The translations under genes were made by a program, and so were the position numbers. This document shows positions 35,181-44,442 of a DNA stretch of 64,000 nucleotides, piece by piece (the stretch's first letter is position 1; each line of letters opens with the position of its first letter). The stretch covers positions 1 through 64,000 of the forward strand of contig NZ_JXDG01000047.1 of NCBI RefSeq assembly GCF_000820515.1, given 5' to 3'. The notes below the pieces were generated by a model, which did no database searches, was not told the DNA's origin, and was given only the letters and a program-made list of their open reading frames with translations. This stretch comes from Pseudomonas batumici. GTDB taxonomy: Bacteria; Pseudomonadota; Gammaproteobacteria; Pseudomonadales; Pseudomonadaceae.

Positions 35181-35588
35181 ATGTACGACCAGCACAGGTC
35201 AACGGACGGTATTTCTTTGCAACGCGATCCTTCCTACAGCTCGGACGCCATGTTGGGCAAAACTGCCGAACGCAGCGGCAACGACCGTATTCGTCAATTA
35301 CTCAAACACTTCGGTTTGCGCACCAGCCTGATCCGGCTCAAAGTCATCGACGCGCTGCTGAGCGCCGACGAAGACCATCGCCGGCTGGGTGTCCGCGGGG
35401 TGCACAGTCATTTGCTGGAGCTGGGCATTCCCCTGTCCTTCCTCAGTGTGCGCGAGGTGCTCAAGCGCCTGTGCAGCGAGGGCGTCGTGGTGCTCAACGC
35501 CGACAAGAGCTACAGCCTGCACCCCGATGCGATCGCGACGCTGGCGCAACAGGACGCCGCGCCGCAGGCCACGGATCTCGACGCCTGA
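35181..35588 (+). CDS. Fur-like winged-helix protein lacking the metal/dimer domain
   Basis: A 135-aa protein. Residues about 38–105 (HFGLRTSLIRLKVIDALL … VRGVHSHLLELGIPLSFLSVREVLKRLCSEGVV) align by eye with the N-terminal DNA-binding domain of Fur (GLKVTLPRLKILEVL … YRVLNQFDDAGIV). The C-terminal metal-binding and dimerisation domain is absent. The protein ends about 30 residues after the wing without His/Cys clusters. AGGGAG fixes the ATG at 35181 rather than 35046. It is probably a DNA-binding regulator that does not sense metal in the Fur way, or one that modulates Fur sites. Confidence 0.7.
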   Translation: MYDQHRSTDGISLQRDPSYSSDAMLGKTAERSGNDRIRQLLKHFGLRTSLIRLKVIDALLSADEDHRRLGVRGVHSHLLELGIPLSFLSVREVLKRLCSEGVVVLNADKSYSLHPDAIATLAQQDAAPQATDLDA

Positions 35589-35590
35589 GT

Positions 35591-35779
35591 TCAGGGCTTG
35601 ACCTTGCGCCGCATCACACCGTTGATCACCACCACGACCACTGCCACGCCGATGGCGATGTACTGGAACAGCTTCTCGCTGATGACCCCGATGTTTTGCA
35701 GATAGGACAGACCGAACATGATTCCCAGCACCACCAGGGAAATCAGGATCGAGTATTTCAGACGCTGCGATTGAGTCAT
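35591..35779 (-). CDS. Small two-segment membrane protein
   Basis: A 62-aa protein with two hydrophobic segments (about 9–27 and 37–55) and a basic C-terminus (RRKVKP). AGGAA precedes the ATG at 35779. It is convergent with the Fur-like gene. No function recognised. Confidence 0.7.
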   Translation of the reverse strand: MTQSQRLKYSILISLVVLGIMFGLSYLQNIGVISEKLFQYIAIGVAVVVVVINGVMRRKVKP

Positions 35780-35946
35780 TGGGTATTCCTGAAAGTTAAA
35801 ACCTGAAGCGATGAATGTATCCGGTTTGTATCGAAATCCATACCAATGATCGACAAAGGTCAACGAATTAAACGAGGCAAGCGGAGTCTCATATTACAGC
35901 CGAGGAAATGTTTTAGCTTCCCGGCTTCACCCATGAGGATTTATCC

Positions 35947-36084
35947 ATGTTTCGTCGAATCACACTGCTGATTCCCTTGCTGATCATTATGTCCCTGAGC
36001 GGTTGCATCATCTTTCCCGACCGGGGTGGCTGGCATGATCATGGCCATCGTTACTATGATGGGGGTGGTTACTACCGCCGCTGA
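35947..36084 (+). CDS. Small lipoprotein (45 aa), His/Gly/Tyr-rich
   Basis: A short gene. The ATG at 35947 is preceded by GAGGA. The product has a signal peptide with lipobox LSGC (Cys20), followed by only 25 residues rich in His, Gly and Tyr (GGWHDHGHRYYDGGGYYRR), ending in TGA at 36084. Such mini-lipoproteins are common in pseudomonads. The histidines might bind metal, which is inference. Confidence 0.75.
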   Translation: MFRRITLLIPLLIIMSLSGCIIFPDRGGWHDHGHRYYDGGGYYRR

Positions 36085-36118
36085 TCGCACCCACCGGGGA
36101 CGGTAATCGACCGTCCCC

Positions 36119-37030
36119 TCATCGCCTAAACCCGGTACCCGGCCGGGTACAGATCTCCACCAGCCAATCGACAAATACCCTGACCCGCGCCGACATCTGC
36201 CGATGGGGCGGGTACATGGCGCTCAGTGGCAAGCCAGGCGGCGGATGATCGCGCAGCACTTCGCACAACTGGCCGCTGCGCAGTTGTTCGACCACGTGAT
36301 AGTAAGGAATCTGCACCAGCCCATACCCGGCCTCACACGCCGCCAGGTAACCGTCGGCACTGCTGACCGAAAGGCGCTTGGGCAGGTCGATCGCCTGCAA
36401 CTGGCCGGCCTGCTGGAACTCGAGGCCGAAGCGCTTGCCGGTCACGCTGGAAAAGTACTCGACCATCAGGTGCCCCTCCAGGTCCGCCAGCGAAGTCGGC
36501 ATGCCCATGCGCTCGAGATACGCCGGACTGGCACAGGTCACCTGCTCGACCAGCACCAGCGGCCGGGCCACCAGCGAATCGTCCAGGGCCTGACCGCCGC
36601 GCAGCACGCAGTCGACGCCGTCACGGATCAGGTCCACGGGCCGGTCATTCAGGCCGATTTCCAAGTCGATCAGCGGATAGCGCTCGGTAAACTCCGGCAA
36701 TACCGGAATCACGATCAAGCGCCCGATCCCCGCCGGCATGTCGACGCGCAGGGTGCCGCGCGGATTCTGCCGGGCGGCGGAAAACACCGCTTCGGTCTCC
36801 TCCAGGTCCGCCAGCAGTTGCACGCAGCGCTGGTAATAGGCCGCACCGTCGAGGGTGGTGCTGACTTGGCGGGTGGTGCGGTGCAGCAGCTGCACACCGA
36901 GGTGCGCCTCCAGTTGCTTGACCAGCACCGTCACCGAGGCCCGGGGCACTTGCAGGCTGTCGGCGGCCTTGGCGAAACCGCCCAGCTCGACGATACGGGT
37001 AAAGACCCGCATGGCGTTGAAGCGATCCAT
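36119..37030 (-). CDS. LysR-family transcriptional regulator
   Basis: A 303-aa LysR regulator. The N-terminal HTH is MRVFTRIVELGGFAKAADSLQVPRASVTVLVKQLEAHLG, and HRTTR marks the wing. The effector domain follows (PRGTLRVDMPAGIGRLIVIPVLPEF). It belongs to the large 'CrgA/AaeR-like' subgroup, several members of which control divergent oxidoreductase genes. It is divergent from the aldo/keto reductase at 37137, with 106 bp between the starts, so that gene is the likely target. Confidence 0.9.
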   Translation of the reverse strand: MDRFNAMRVFTRIVELGGFAKAADSLQVPRASVTVLVKQLEAHLGVQLLHRTTRQVSTTLDGAAYYQRCVQLLADLEETEAVFSAARQNPRGTLRVDMPAGIGRLIVIPVLPEFTERYPLIDLEIGLNDRPVDLIRDGVDCVLRGGQALDDSLVARPLVLVEQVTCASPAYLERMGMPTSLADLEGHLMVEYFSSVTGKRFGLEFQQAGQLQAIDLPKRLSVSSADGYLAACEAGYGLVQIPYYHVVEQLRSGQLCEVLRDHPPPGLPLSAMYPPHRQMSARVRVFVDWLVEICTRPGTGFRR

Positions 37031-37136
37031 CGGCCCTCCATTATTTTTAATTTACGAATAGTGATAGTGCTTTTAGCCGGTTTATCGCGCTTTTGTCGAG
37101 GTTCACACTGCACGAAATCCCACAGGAGCTCACGCC

Positions 37137-38132
37137 ATGTACACCCGTCAACTCGGCAAGAACGGCCCGCAAGTCTCCGCCATCGGCCTCGGCTGCATGG
37201 GCATGACCGATTTCTACACCACCGGCAGCGACACCCGCGAAGCCACCGCTACCCTGCACCGGGCCCTGGAGCTGGGCGTGACCCTGCTCGACACCGCCGA
37301 CATGTACGGCCCCCACAGCAACGAAGAACTGATCGGCCAGGCCATCGCCGGCAAGCGCGACCAGGTGTTCCTGGCCAGCAAGTTCGGCATCCTGCGCGAC
37401 CCGGCCAATCCGTCGTACCGGGGGGTCAACGGCAAGCCGGAATACATTCGCACGGCCATCGACGGCACCCTCAAGCGCCTTGGCGTGGAGACGCTGGACC
37501 TGTACTACCAGCACCGCATCGACCCGGACGTGGCCATCGAGGAAACCGTCGGCGCCATGGCAGAGTTGGTCAAGGCCGGCAAGGTTCGTTACCTGGGCCT
37601 GAGCGAGGCGTCGGTCGAGACCCTGGAGCGGGCGCACCGGGTGCATCCGATCAGCGCCCTACAAAGCGAGTACTCCTTGTGGAGCCGCGACCAGGAGGAC
37701 AACGGCTGCCTGGCCGCCTGCCAGCGCCTGGGGATTGCCTTTGTGCCCTACAGCCCGTTAGGCCGTGGTTTCCTGACCGGAGCCCTGAAGAGCCCGGACG
37801 ATTTCGCCGCCGATGACTATCGTCGTTTCAGCCCGCGTTTCCAGGGCGAGAACTTCGCCCGCAACCTGCGGCTGGTAGAGCAGGTGCAGGCACTGGCCGC
37901 GGAAAAAGGCGTAAGTGCCGGACAACTGGCGCTGGCCTGGGTATTGGCCCAGGGCGACTACCTGATCCCGATTCCCGGGACCAAGCAGCGCAAGTACCTG
38001 GAAGAGAACGTGGCGGCGCTGGAGGTACGATTGAGCCGCGCCGAGTTGCAGGCCCTGGAGGCGATTTTCCCGGCGGGGGCCACGGCGGGGCTGCGCTATC
38101 CGGAAGCGGTGATGCAGGGTCTCAATCGCTGA
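37137..38132 (+). CDS. Aldo/keto reductase (AKR13-like)
   Basis: A 331-aa reductase. The tetrad shows as Asp and Tyr in LLDTADMYGPHSNEEL, Lys in VFLASKFG and His in LYYQHRIDP. GLGCMGMTDFY and IPIPGTKQRKYLEENVAALE are typical of the AKR13/YajO-like subgroup that reduces aldehydes and quinone-like substrates. AGGAGC precedes the ATG. It is divergent from a LysR regulator and ends in a perfect hairpin shared with convergent tamB. Confidence 0.92.
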   Translation: MYTRQLGKNGPQVSAIGLGCMGMTDFYTTGSDTREATATLHRALELGVTLLDTADMYGPHSNEELIGQAIAGKRDQVFLASKFGILRDPANPSYRGVNGKPEYIRTAIDGTLKRLGVETLDLYYQHRIDPDVAIEETVGAMAELVKAGKVRYLGLSEASVETLERAHRVHPISALQSEYSLWSRDQEDNGCLAACQRLGIAFVPYSPLGRGFLTGALKSPDDFAADDYRRFSPRFQGENFARNLRLVEQVQALAAEKGVSAGQLALAWVLAQGDYLIPIPGTKQRKYLEENVAALEVRLSRAELQALEAIFPAGATAGLRYPEAVMQGLNR

Positions 38133-38141
38133 GCCCCCTCC

Positions 38142-38176
38142 CCCTGTAGGAGCGTCGACCGGCTGCTCCTACAGGG
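38142..38176. terminator. Bidirectional hairpin between AKR and tamB
   Basis: CCCTGTAGGAGC (38142–38153) and GCTCCTACAGGG (38165–38176) are perfect 12-bp complementary arms around an 11-nt loop. It lies between convergent genes, a REP-derived stem suited to end both transcripts. Confidence 0.7.
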
Positions 38177-38189
38177 AGAAGGTGAATAA

Positions 38190-41100
38190 CTAGAAATCGC
38201 GCTTGTAGAAAATATCCAGGGAACTGGCCACCCCACTCGCCGCCTCCAGGTACACGCGCTTGCTCAGCAAATAGCGCAAGGCAATGGTATTGGCCGGTTC
38301 GAACACCCCCACCCCGTAACGCAAGCTCAGCTTCTCGGTGATCTTGCCGCTGGCCACCACCGCCGTGGTGTTGCCACTGCCCTGGGTATCGAGGGCGAAA
38401 TCCTCGATCCCCAGGTTCTTCGCCAAGTCGCCGGTCACCCCGGAACTGCCCATCAAGCCCAACCCCAACGCCGCCTGGGCCAGCATGTTGCTGTCTTCGC
38501 CGGTGGTGCTCAACGGCCGCCCCAGCACCAGGTAGGACAAGGCCTGCTCCTGGCTCATGGCCGGTTCCGAGAAGATCTGCGTGGTCGGTTGTTCGGCGTT
38601 GCCGCTCAGGCGAATACCGGCGACCACGTCACCGGTCTGGCGAATGGCCTCGATATCCAGGTAAGGCTGGTCGATGGGGCCGGCGAACAGCAACCGCGCC
38701 CGTCGGATCGTCAGGCGCTGGCCATAGGCGTTGTAACGCCCGTCATTGAGTCGCAGCTCGCCACGGGTGTCGAGGTTGTCACCGATATGCACCTGCCCCT
38801 GCAAGTCGGCACTCAGGCCGAAACCGTTGAAGCTGAGCTTGTCCTCCCCCACCAGCACGTCGATATCCATGGACATCGCCAACGGCGGCTTGCCCGCTTC
38901 GGTCTGATGGCCGACGATCACCGTGTCGTCCGAGACCTTGACCGTCGACGGCGGCAGCTCGCGCACGGTGATCGCGCCCTTGGGCACATGCACCTTGCCG
39001 GCAATCGCCAGCTTGTCGCCGTGCATCGACACCGTCAGGTCCGGCGCGACTTCCAGCGTGGCGTACGGCTCGACGCTGACCGGCAACTGCGAGCCCTTGA
39101 TCGCCAATTCCAGCTGCAACGCATTCGTCCAATCGATATGCCCGGCCAGGCTGCCGTGCCCGGCGTCGCCGCCGGTCCAACTGCCGTTGAGCTGGACGTT
39201 TTCCCCGGCGATCTGCGCCTGCACCCGCAGGTCCTTGATCGTGGTGGGCACTTCCGACCCCGAGACCTCACCACCACTCAACGTCAGGTTGCCGTTGACC
39301 TGGGGCGCCAGCAAGCCGCCGGACAAGCGCCCGCTGCCGTCCAGGCGACCGGCCAGGGTGTCGACCTTTCTCACAAAAGGCCGGGCCACGCTGAGGTCCA
39401 GGCCACTGAGGCGGAAATCGCCGCTCAGGGGCTTGTTCCTGGCCAGGGGATTGATCTGCGCCTGGAGCGTCAGTTCGCCCAGCTTGCCACCGCGAAAATC
39501 GAGGACCGTGTCGACTCGCCGGGGCGTCAGGTTGCTGGTGAGCTTGAGGGTCTCATAGGGGAAATCCAGCCACTTGCGCCGTTCGCGCATGCGCAAGGTG
39601 CCGCCGCTGGCATCGATCATGATCTGGCCCTTGGGGCCGCTGGCCGGCAGGTCCAGTTGCAGGTCGGCATTGAGCCGGCCCTGCCAGGCGAAGTCGCGGG
39701 GCAACCATTGCGCCAGGCTTTCCAGGGGGAACTGCTTGAGGTGATAGCGCAGCCGGGGTTCGGGCATCAGCCGCTGGTCCTCGCCGCACAGGCTGGCCTG
39801 CCCCGACAGCCAGCAGTGGCTGCCAAAGTTCAGCCGACCATCGGCGAGGTATTCGAGCTTGGCCGGGTTCTGCAGCTTCCAGTCCTGGCCGCCGGTCTGT
39901 ATGTCGCCCGAGACCAGGCGCCCGCGCCAGTTGCCTTTGTCGAGCGCGCCGTCCAGGCCCAGGGCCAACTTCAGCAGCGGGCCTTGCAGATCGAGCTGCG
40001 CCTGCTGGCGCTTGAGATCGCCCTGCCCCTGCAAGGTCAGGTTACCCAAGGTCGTGTCGCCGACCTGGATACCGTCGCCCTTGAGGTCCAGCCGTCCACG
40101 CTGGGCGCCGTCGAGGCTGGCCTCGAGACCGAGGCCCTGCAGGTGGTTGTCGGCGAACACCAGTTGCTGACCGTGCAGGCTGACCTTGCCTTGCGGCGCC
40201 TTGAGACTGCCGGCGAGATCGACCCGCCCTTTAAGTTGCCCGCGCAACTGCGGCCAGAGCTGGCCCAGGCGCGGCAGGTCGAGATCAAGCTGCCCGGCCA
40301 ACCGCTGTTGCAGGCTGCCGCTGCCCTGGATGCGGTTGTCGCCCAGGCGGATATCGAGGGCACCGAGGGTCCATTGCTCGTCCTTGCCGCCGGCCTTGGC
40401 CTGGAGCTGCGCCGGCTGCCCGCGCAGCTTGCCCTTGAGATCGACAGTTGCATCAAGGACCAGCTGCCGGTTCTTGAATTCGCCTTTGCTGCGCAGCGGC
40501 CCGGCCAGGGTTCCGGGCAACTCCGCCATCCAGTACGCGGGGTTGAGCGCGCTCAGGTCCAGGGCAGTGTCCCAGGCGATGCCATCGGCGAATTGCAGGT
40601 TCAGGTGCCCGCTGGCCTTGCCCTGCCCCGCCGTCAGTTCGAACTGTGGCAAGGCGATCTGTTTCAGGTCGCCACTGAAAGGGCTGAGCAGGTTGAACTT
40701 GCCCGCCGGGCCGTCGAGGTCGGCCTGGAAGTAGCCCAGGTAATTGCCATCGCGGTAATGCACTTCACCGACAAAGGTCCGCGCCTTGACCGCCGGCTCT
40801 TCGATCAGCGGGTAGAGGCGGTGCCAGGGGAAGTCCAGCCAGTCGACCTTGGCGTCGGCACTGAAGCCCTTTTGCCAGTCCAGCTCACCACTGAGTTTGA
40901 GCCGCTGGTTGGCACTGGCCGTCAGGTCCAACGCGGCGATTTGCGCCCCCTGGGCATCGACCCGACCTTGCAGGGCCAGGTCGACGGGACCTTGCTCGGC
41001 CGGCAGCACGGCCTTGCCCTGAAGCTGGTAACCGTCTTTCAGGTTGCCGCTGCCGCTGAGTTCGAGCTGATTGAGTTGCAGGGTATCCGGCAACTCGGCG

Positions 41101-41861
41101 CTGGCCTTGAAACCGTCGGCGGTGATCCGCACCCGGGCCGGCAGGTGCTCGGCCAGGGCCTCCAGCTCGCCGCTGAGCTGGCCCTGGAGATAACCGCTGC
41201 TGGCGGCCTTGAGCTTGAGGGTCTTGAGCAGGTCGCCGCGCACGTCCAGCGCCAGGGCCCAGGGCACACCGCCCGGGGCCGGCAACAGCAGCTTGCCCTC
41301 GGCCATCAGCGGCCAGTCGCCGCTCGGCTGCAGCACGCCGGACAGGTCCAGGCTGAGGTCGTCGCGCTGCAGATGCACGGTATCGATCTGCAAACCCTTG
41401 GCGGTCCAGTGCGCGGCCAGTTGCAGCTCCTTGAGCTGCTCGCTGCCATCGAGCCACAGGCTGCCGATGCGCACCTGGCCCAACTGGATCGCCAGCGGCA
41501 GCTTGAGGTCCGGCAGGGTCAGCGGCCCGCTCTCGGCAGGCGCCCCCGGCTCGAACTGCAGGTCGACCCGCTCAACTTCCAGTTGGTCGACACACAGCAC
41601 AAAGTGCGTGAGGCACAGCGGCGCCCAATCGAACCGCGGCTGCTGCAGTTCGACCCGATTGCCACCCTGCTGCCAGAGCAGATGATCAGCGCTCCACTGT
41701 CCGCCCAGTCGGCCCTGGAAATTTTCCACCGTCAGCCCCGGCACTTGCGCCAGTGCCCAGCGACCGCCGACCTGGGTCCCCAACAACAGGCCAACCGACA
41801 CCAGCAACAACAGGATCAGCGCGAGCAGCGCCAGGCCGAGTATTTTCAAACCACGCTTCAC
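38190..41861 (-). CDS. tamB: Translocation and assembly module subunit TamB
   Basis: A 1223-aa inner-membrane-anchored periplasmic bridge that works with TamA in outer-membrane biogenesis and phospholipid transport. It has one N-terminal transmembrane helix (LKILGLALLALILLLLVSVG), a long beta-taco made of repeated short strands, and the C-terminal DUF490 domain with GRYNAYGQRLTIRRARLLFAG and SYLVLGRPLS. It overlaps tamA by 4 bp (ATGA), so translation is coupled. Confidence 0.95.
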   Translation of the reverse strand: MKRGLKILGLALLALILLLLVSVGLLLGTQVGGRWALAQVPGLTVENFQGRLGGQWSADHLLWQQGGNRVELQQPRFDWAPLCLTHFVLCVDQLEVERVDLQFEPGAPAESGPLTLPDLKLPLAIQLGQVRIGSLWLDGSEQLKELQLAAHWTAKGLQIDTVHLQRDDLSLDLSGVLQPSGDWPLMAEGKLLLPAPGGVPWALALDVRGDLLKTLKLKAASSGYLQGQLSGELEALAEHLPARVRITADGFKASAELPDTLQLNQLELSGSGNLKDGYQLQGKAVLPAEQGPVDLALQGRVDAQGAQIAALDLTASANQRLKLSGELDWQKGFSADAKVDWLDFPWHRLYPLIEEPAVKARTFVGEVHYRDGNYLGYFQADLDGPAGKFNLLSPFSGDLKQIALPQFELTAGQGKASGHLNLQFADGIAWDTALDLSALNPAYWMAELPGTLAGPLRSKGEFKNRQLVLDATVDLKGKLRGQPAQLQAKAGGKDEQWTLGALDIRLGDNRIQGSGSLQQRLAGQLDLDLPRLGQLWPQLRGQLKGRVDLAGSLKAPQGKVSLHGQQLVFADNHLQGLGLEASLDGAQRGRLDLKGDGIQVGDTTLGNLTLQGQGDLKRQQAQLDLQGPLLKLALGLDGALDKGNWRGRLVSGDIQTGGQDWKLQNPAKLEYLADGRLNFGSHCWLSGQASLCGEDQRLMPEPRLRYHLKQFPLESLAQWLPRDFAWQGRLNADLQLDLPASGPKGQIMIDASGGTLRMRERRKWLDFPYETLKLTSNLTPRRVDTVLDFRGGKLGELTLQAQINPLARNKPLSGDFRLSGLDLSVARPFVRKVDTLAGRLDGSGRLSGGLLAPQVNGNLTLSGGEVSGSEVPTTIKDLRVQAQIAGENVQLNGSWTGGDAGHGSLAGHIDWTNALQLELAIKGSQLPVSVEPYATLEVAPDLTVSMHGDKLAIAGKVHVPKGAITVRELPPSTVKVSDDTVIVGHQTEAGKPPLAMSMDIDVLVGEDKLSFNGFGLSADLQGQVHIGDNLDTRGELRLNDGRYNAYGQRLTIRRARLLFAGPIDQPYLDIEAIRQTGDVVAGIRLSGNAEQPTTQIFSEPAMSQEQALSYLVLGRPLSTTGEDSNMLAQAALGLGLMGSSGVTGDLAKNLGIEDFALDTQGSGNTTAVVASGKITEKLSLRYGVGVFEPANTIALRYLLSKRVYLEAASGVASSLDIFYKRDF

Positions 41862-43585
41862 AGCTCAGGCCCCATGGAAAAGTGCAGACGGATGCCGCCG
41901 GGATCTTCCAGCGCATGGGCCAGGTCCAGGCGAATCGGCCCCACCGGCGAGACCCAGCGCACGCCGATGCCGACGCCGGTCTTGAGGCTCGGCAACTCCA
42001 GGGTATTGAACGAGTTGCCCTGGTCGACGAAGGTCGCGACCCGCCATTTCTCGGCGATGGAATATTGGTATTCGAGACTGCCGGCCACCATGTAGCGCCC
42101 GCCGACCCGGTCGCCCTCGGCGTTTTTCGGGGACAGGCTCTGGTAGTCGTAGCCGCGCACGCTCTGGTCGCCACCGGCGAAGAAGCGCAAGGACGGCGGC
42201 ACGCTCCGATAGCCGTTGGTGGCGCTGCCGCCGAACTGGATCCGGCCGAGGAAACGGTGGTTGTCCCAGACCGTGGTCAGGCCCTTGAGCATGGCCGTGC
42301 CGTACAGCAGGTTATTGTCCGAGCCCAGCCCTTCCTTGGCGACCTTGCTGTCGAACTGCAGGCGGTAACCGTTGTGCGGGTCGATGCGGTTGTCGCTGCG
42401 CAGGTAGGAATAACTGATGCCGGGCATCAGCAGGTCACTCATGCCGGTATCGTCGCCGAGACGATATTCCTCACGCTGCCACTTGAGCGAGATCACCCGC
42501 TGCCAGCCGCTGGGCAACTTGCTGTGCCATTCCGGGCCGACGGTGAGCAGCTTGCTCAGGCTGTCGGTGTGGGCGATTTCTTCGTACTGGTAGCCGCCGG
42601 CCCAGCGCAACTTGTCGGTCAGCGGCGGATCCAGCGGCCGGTCGTACCAGAGGCCGATGTTCTGCCGGGGTGCGGAAACCTCGCTTTCGATGCCGTAGCT
42701 GTCGCCCTTGGAATTGACCCAGTGGCGAGTCCAGTTGGCCTTGACGCGAGGCCCGACGTCAGTCGAATACCCCAGGCCCAGGCCCATGGTGCGGGGCTTG
42801 CGGGTATCGAGCTGGACCTCGACCGGGATCACCTGGTCCTTGGCCGCCGGCGGGGCCGCGTCCACCCGCACGCCTTCGAAGTAGCCGCTCGATTGCAGAG
42901 CCTGGTTGAGCTCGGCGATCAGTTCGGAATCGTAGGGGGTACCCGGCTTGAACGGCACCATGCGGTGCAGCAGGTCCTCGTCAAACGGCGTATCGCCGGC
43001 GAAATGCACCTGGCCCAGGGTGTAGCGCGAACCGCTGTCGTAGATCAGCTCGATATCGGCGACGCCGGCCCGGGGATCGACGGACAGCTTCTGGCTGATG
43101 AAGCGCCCGCTGAAGAATCCGTAGCGCGAGGCCTGGTTGAGGATCAGGCGCTTGGCGTCCTCGTAGTGGCCATGGTTGAGCACGGCACCGGGCTTGAGGG
43201 CGTCACTGCTGGGGACCCGGAAGGCCTTGAGACTGGCGGCCGGACCTTCGATGCGCACGGTGACGTTGCGCAGGTGCACGGGTTCGCCGGGCTCGATGGT
43301 GAGGATCAGCCGTGGCGTCTTGCCGGCTTCGACTTCGCTGTCGATCCGCGGCTGATAATAGCCGAGCGCCTGGGCGGCCTTGCGCGCCTGCTCCTGCGCG
43401 CCACGGCTGAAACGCCGCAGGGCATTTTCACCGCGGTTGCCCAGGCTGCCGATGTAGCCTTCCACATTGGCTTTCAACTCGTCATTCGCCGGTTTGACCC
43501 GTACATCGAGTTCACTTTGCGCGAAGGCCGCCATGCTGCAACAGAGCAGAAGCCAACCGCCGGTCCATCTTTTGGAAAACATCAT
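41858..43585 (-). CDS. tamA: Translocation and assembly module outer-membrane protein TamA
   Basis: A 575-aa Omp85-family protein, close to the 577 aa of E. coli TamA. It has a signal peptide (WLLLCCSMAAFAQ), three POTRA domains (to about 270) and a 16-strand barrel. The conserved RFFAGGDQSVRGYDYQSL segment and the GPIRLDLAHAL end are present. The MM start at 43585 is chosen because it gives a clean signal peptide, although the ribosome site is poor. The gene follows a GNAT gene by 70 bp and couples to tamB. Confidence 0.95.
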   Translation of the reverse strand: MMFSKRWTGGWLLLCCSMAAFAQSELDVRVKPANDELKANVEGYIGSLGNRGENALRRFSRGAQEQARKAAQALGYYQPRIDSEVEAGKTPRLILTIEPGEPVHLRNVTVRIEGPAASLKAFRVPSSDALKPGAVLNHGHYEDAKRLILNQASRYGFFSGRFISQKLSVDPRAGVADIELIYDSGSRYTLGQVHFAGDTPFDEDLLHRMVPFKPGTPYDSELIAELNQALQSSGYFEGVRVDAAPPAAKDQVIPVEVQLDTRKPRTMGLGLGYSTDVGPRVKANWTRHWVNSKGDSYGIESEVSAPRQNIGLWYDRPLDPPLTDKLRWAGGYQYEEIAHTDSLSKLLTVGPEWHSKLPSGWQRVISLKWQREEYRLGDDTGMSDLLMPGISYSYLRSDNRIDPHNGYRLQFDSKVAKEGLGSDNNLLYGTAMLKGLTTVWDNHRFLGRIQFGGSATNGYRSVPPSLRFFAGGDQSVRGYDYQSLSPKNAEGDRVGGRYMVAGSLEYQYSIAEKWRVATFVDQGNSFNTLELPSLKTGVGIGVRWVSPVGPIRLDLAHALEDPGGIRLHFSMGPEL

Positions 43586-43655
43586 AGGCGCGGATGCTAT
43601 CACGGGCTGGGTCAAGGCCGTCATAGAACGCGAAACCGACCGGAAAGTTCGACAG

Positions 43656-44306
43656 TCAAGCCATTGCTGTTTGTAACACCTGCGGGTTGGCGTGGTAGAA
43701 CACGTGCTCGCGGATCGGTCCCACGGCCACTTCGCCAATCTCCTCGTAGCCCTGTCGCTTGTAGAACTCCAGGTAGTGCGGGTTGCCGGTATCGAGCACC
43801 ACGCCCTGGGAATGCGGGTCCTCGGCACACCAGTTGTGCACCGCCGTCAGCAATTGTTCGCCATAGTGCTGGCCCTGGAACTGCGGGTGGATGCCCAGCA
43901 GCGGCAGCACATGCACCGACTCCGCCGGCAGGCAGGCCAGCACCGCGTGCTGGTACTCCAGGTAACGGCGAGTACAGCGAAAACCGGTGCCCAACAGCAT
44001 GCGCATGCGCCAGACCCAGCTTTCGGTAATGTCCAGGCGGCGTTGTGGCGGGGCGATCAGCGCGAGGCCGATCAGGCGGTCGTTGACCAGCAGGCCGATG
44101 GCCGGCAGATCCTCGAGAAAGTGCTGCTTGACCCGCTCGCGCACCGTGGCCCGGATCCGCTGTTCGTAGCCCGGGCGCTCGGCCTCGAACAGGTAGGCGA
44201 AGGTCGGTTCATGCCGATAGGCGTGGTACAACAGCGAGCGGGCTTCGCGTGAATAACCGCCATCGAGCAGATGGATCTGGGCCGTGATCTCTGGCATATC
44301 CGGCAT
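43656..44306 (-). CDS. GNAT-family N-acetyltransferase
   Basis: A 216-aa acetyltransferase. The HVLPLLGIHPQFQGQHYGEQLL stretch carries the Q-x-x-x-x-G-x-x-L acetyl-CoA loop, and GVVLDTGNPHYLEFYKRQGYEEIGEV is the C-terminal GNAT motif B. GGGAGG supports the ATG at 44306. It is divergent from xthA and probably the first gene of a GNAT–tamA–tamB unit, an arrangement that may be historical rather than functional. Confidence 0.88.
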   Translation of the reverse strand: MPDMPEITAQIHLLDGGYSREARSLLYHAYRHEPTFAYLFEAERPGYEQRIRATVRERVKQHFLEDLPAIGLLVNDRLIGLALIAPPQRRLDITESWVWRMRMLLGTGFRCTRRYLEYQHAVLACLPAESVHVLPLLGIHPQFQGQHYGEQLLTAVHNWCAEDPHSQGVVLDTGNPHYLEFYKRQGYEEIGEVAVGPIREHVFYHANPQVLQTAMA

Positions 44307-44442
44307 GAGGGGCAACCTCCCTGGCCGCGGCGCGCTGCCGCAACGGTCTGAGAGCAACGTTAGCAGCGCATCGGTAGTCCCGCCACGCTGGCCGTCGTCG
44401 GACTTGTCGGCTAGCATCGCTGTTTTGCTAGGACTGTCGCCC

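Noticed and set aside
38589..42095. 1168-codon plus-strand ORF opposite tamB
   Set aside because: Antisense shadow. It is Gln/Ala/Leu-rich with no domain pattern, while tamB and tamA on the other strand are unmistakable.
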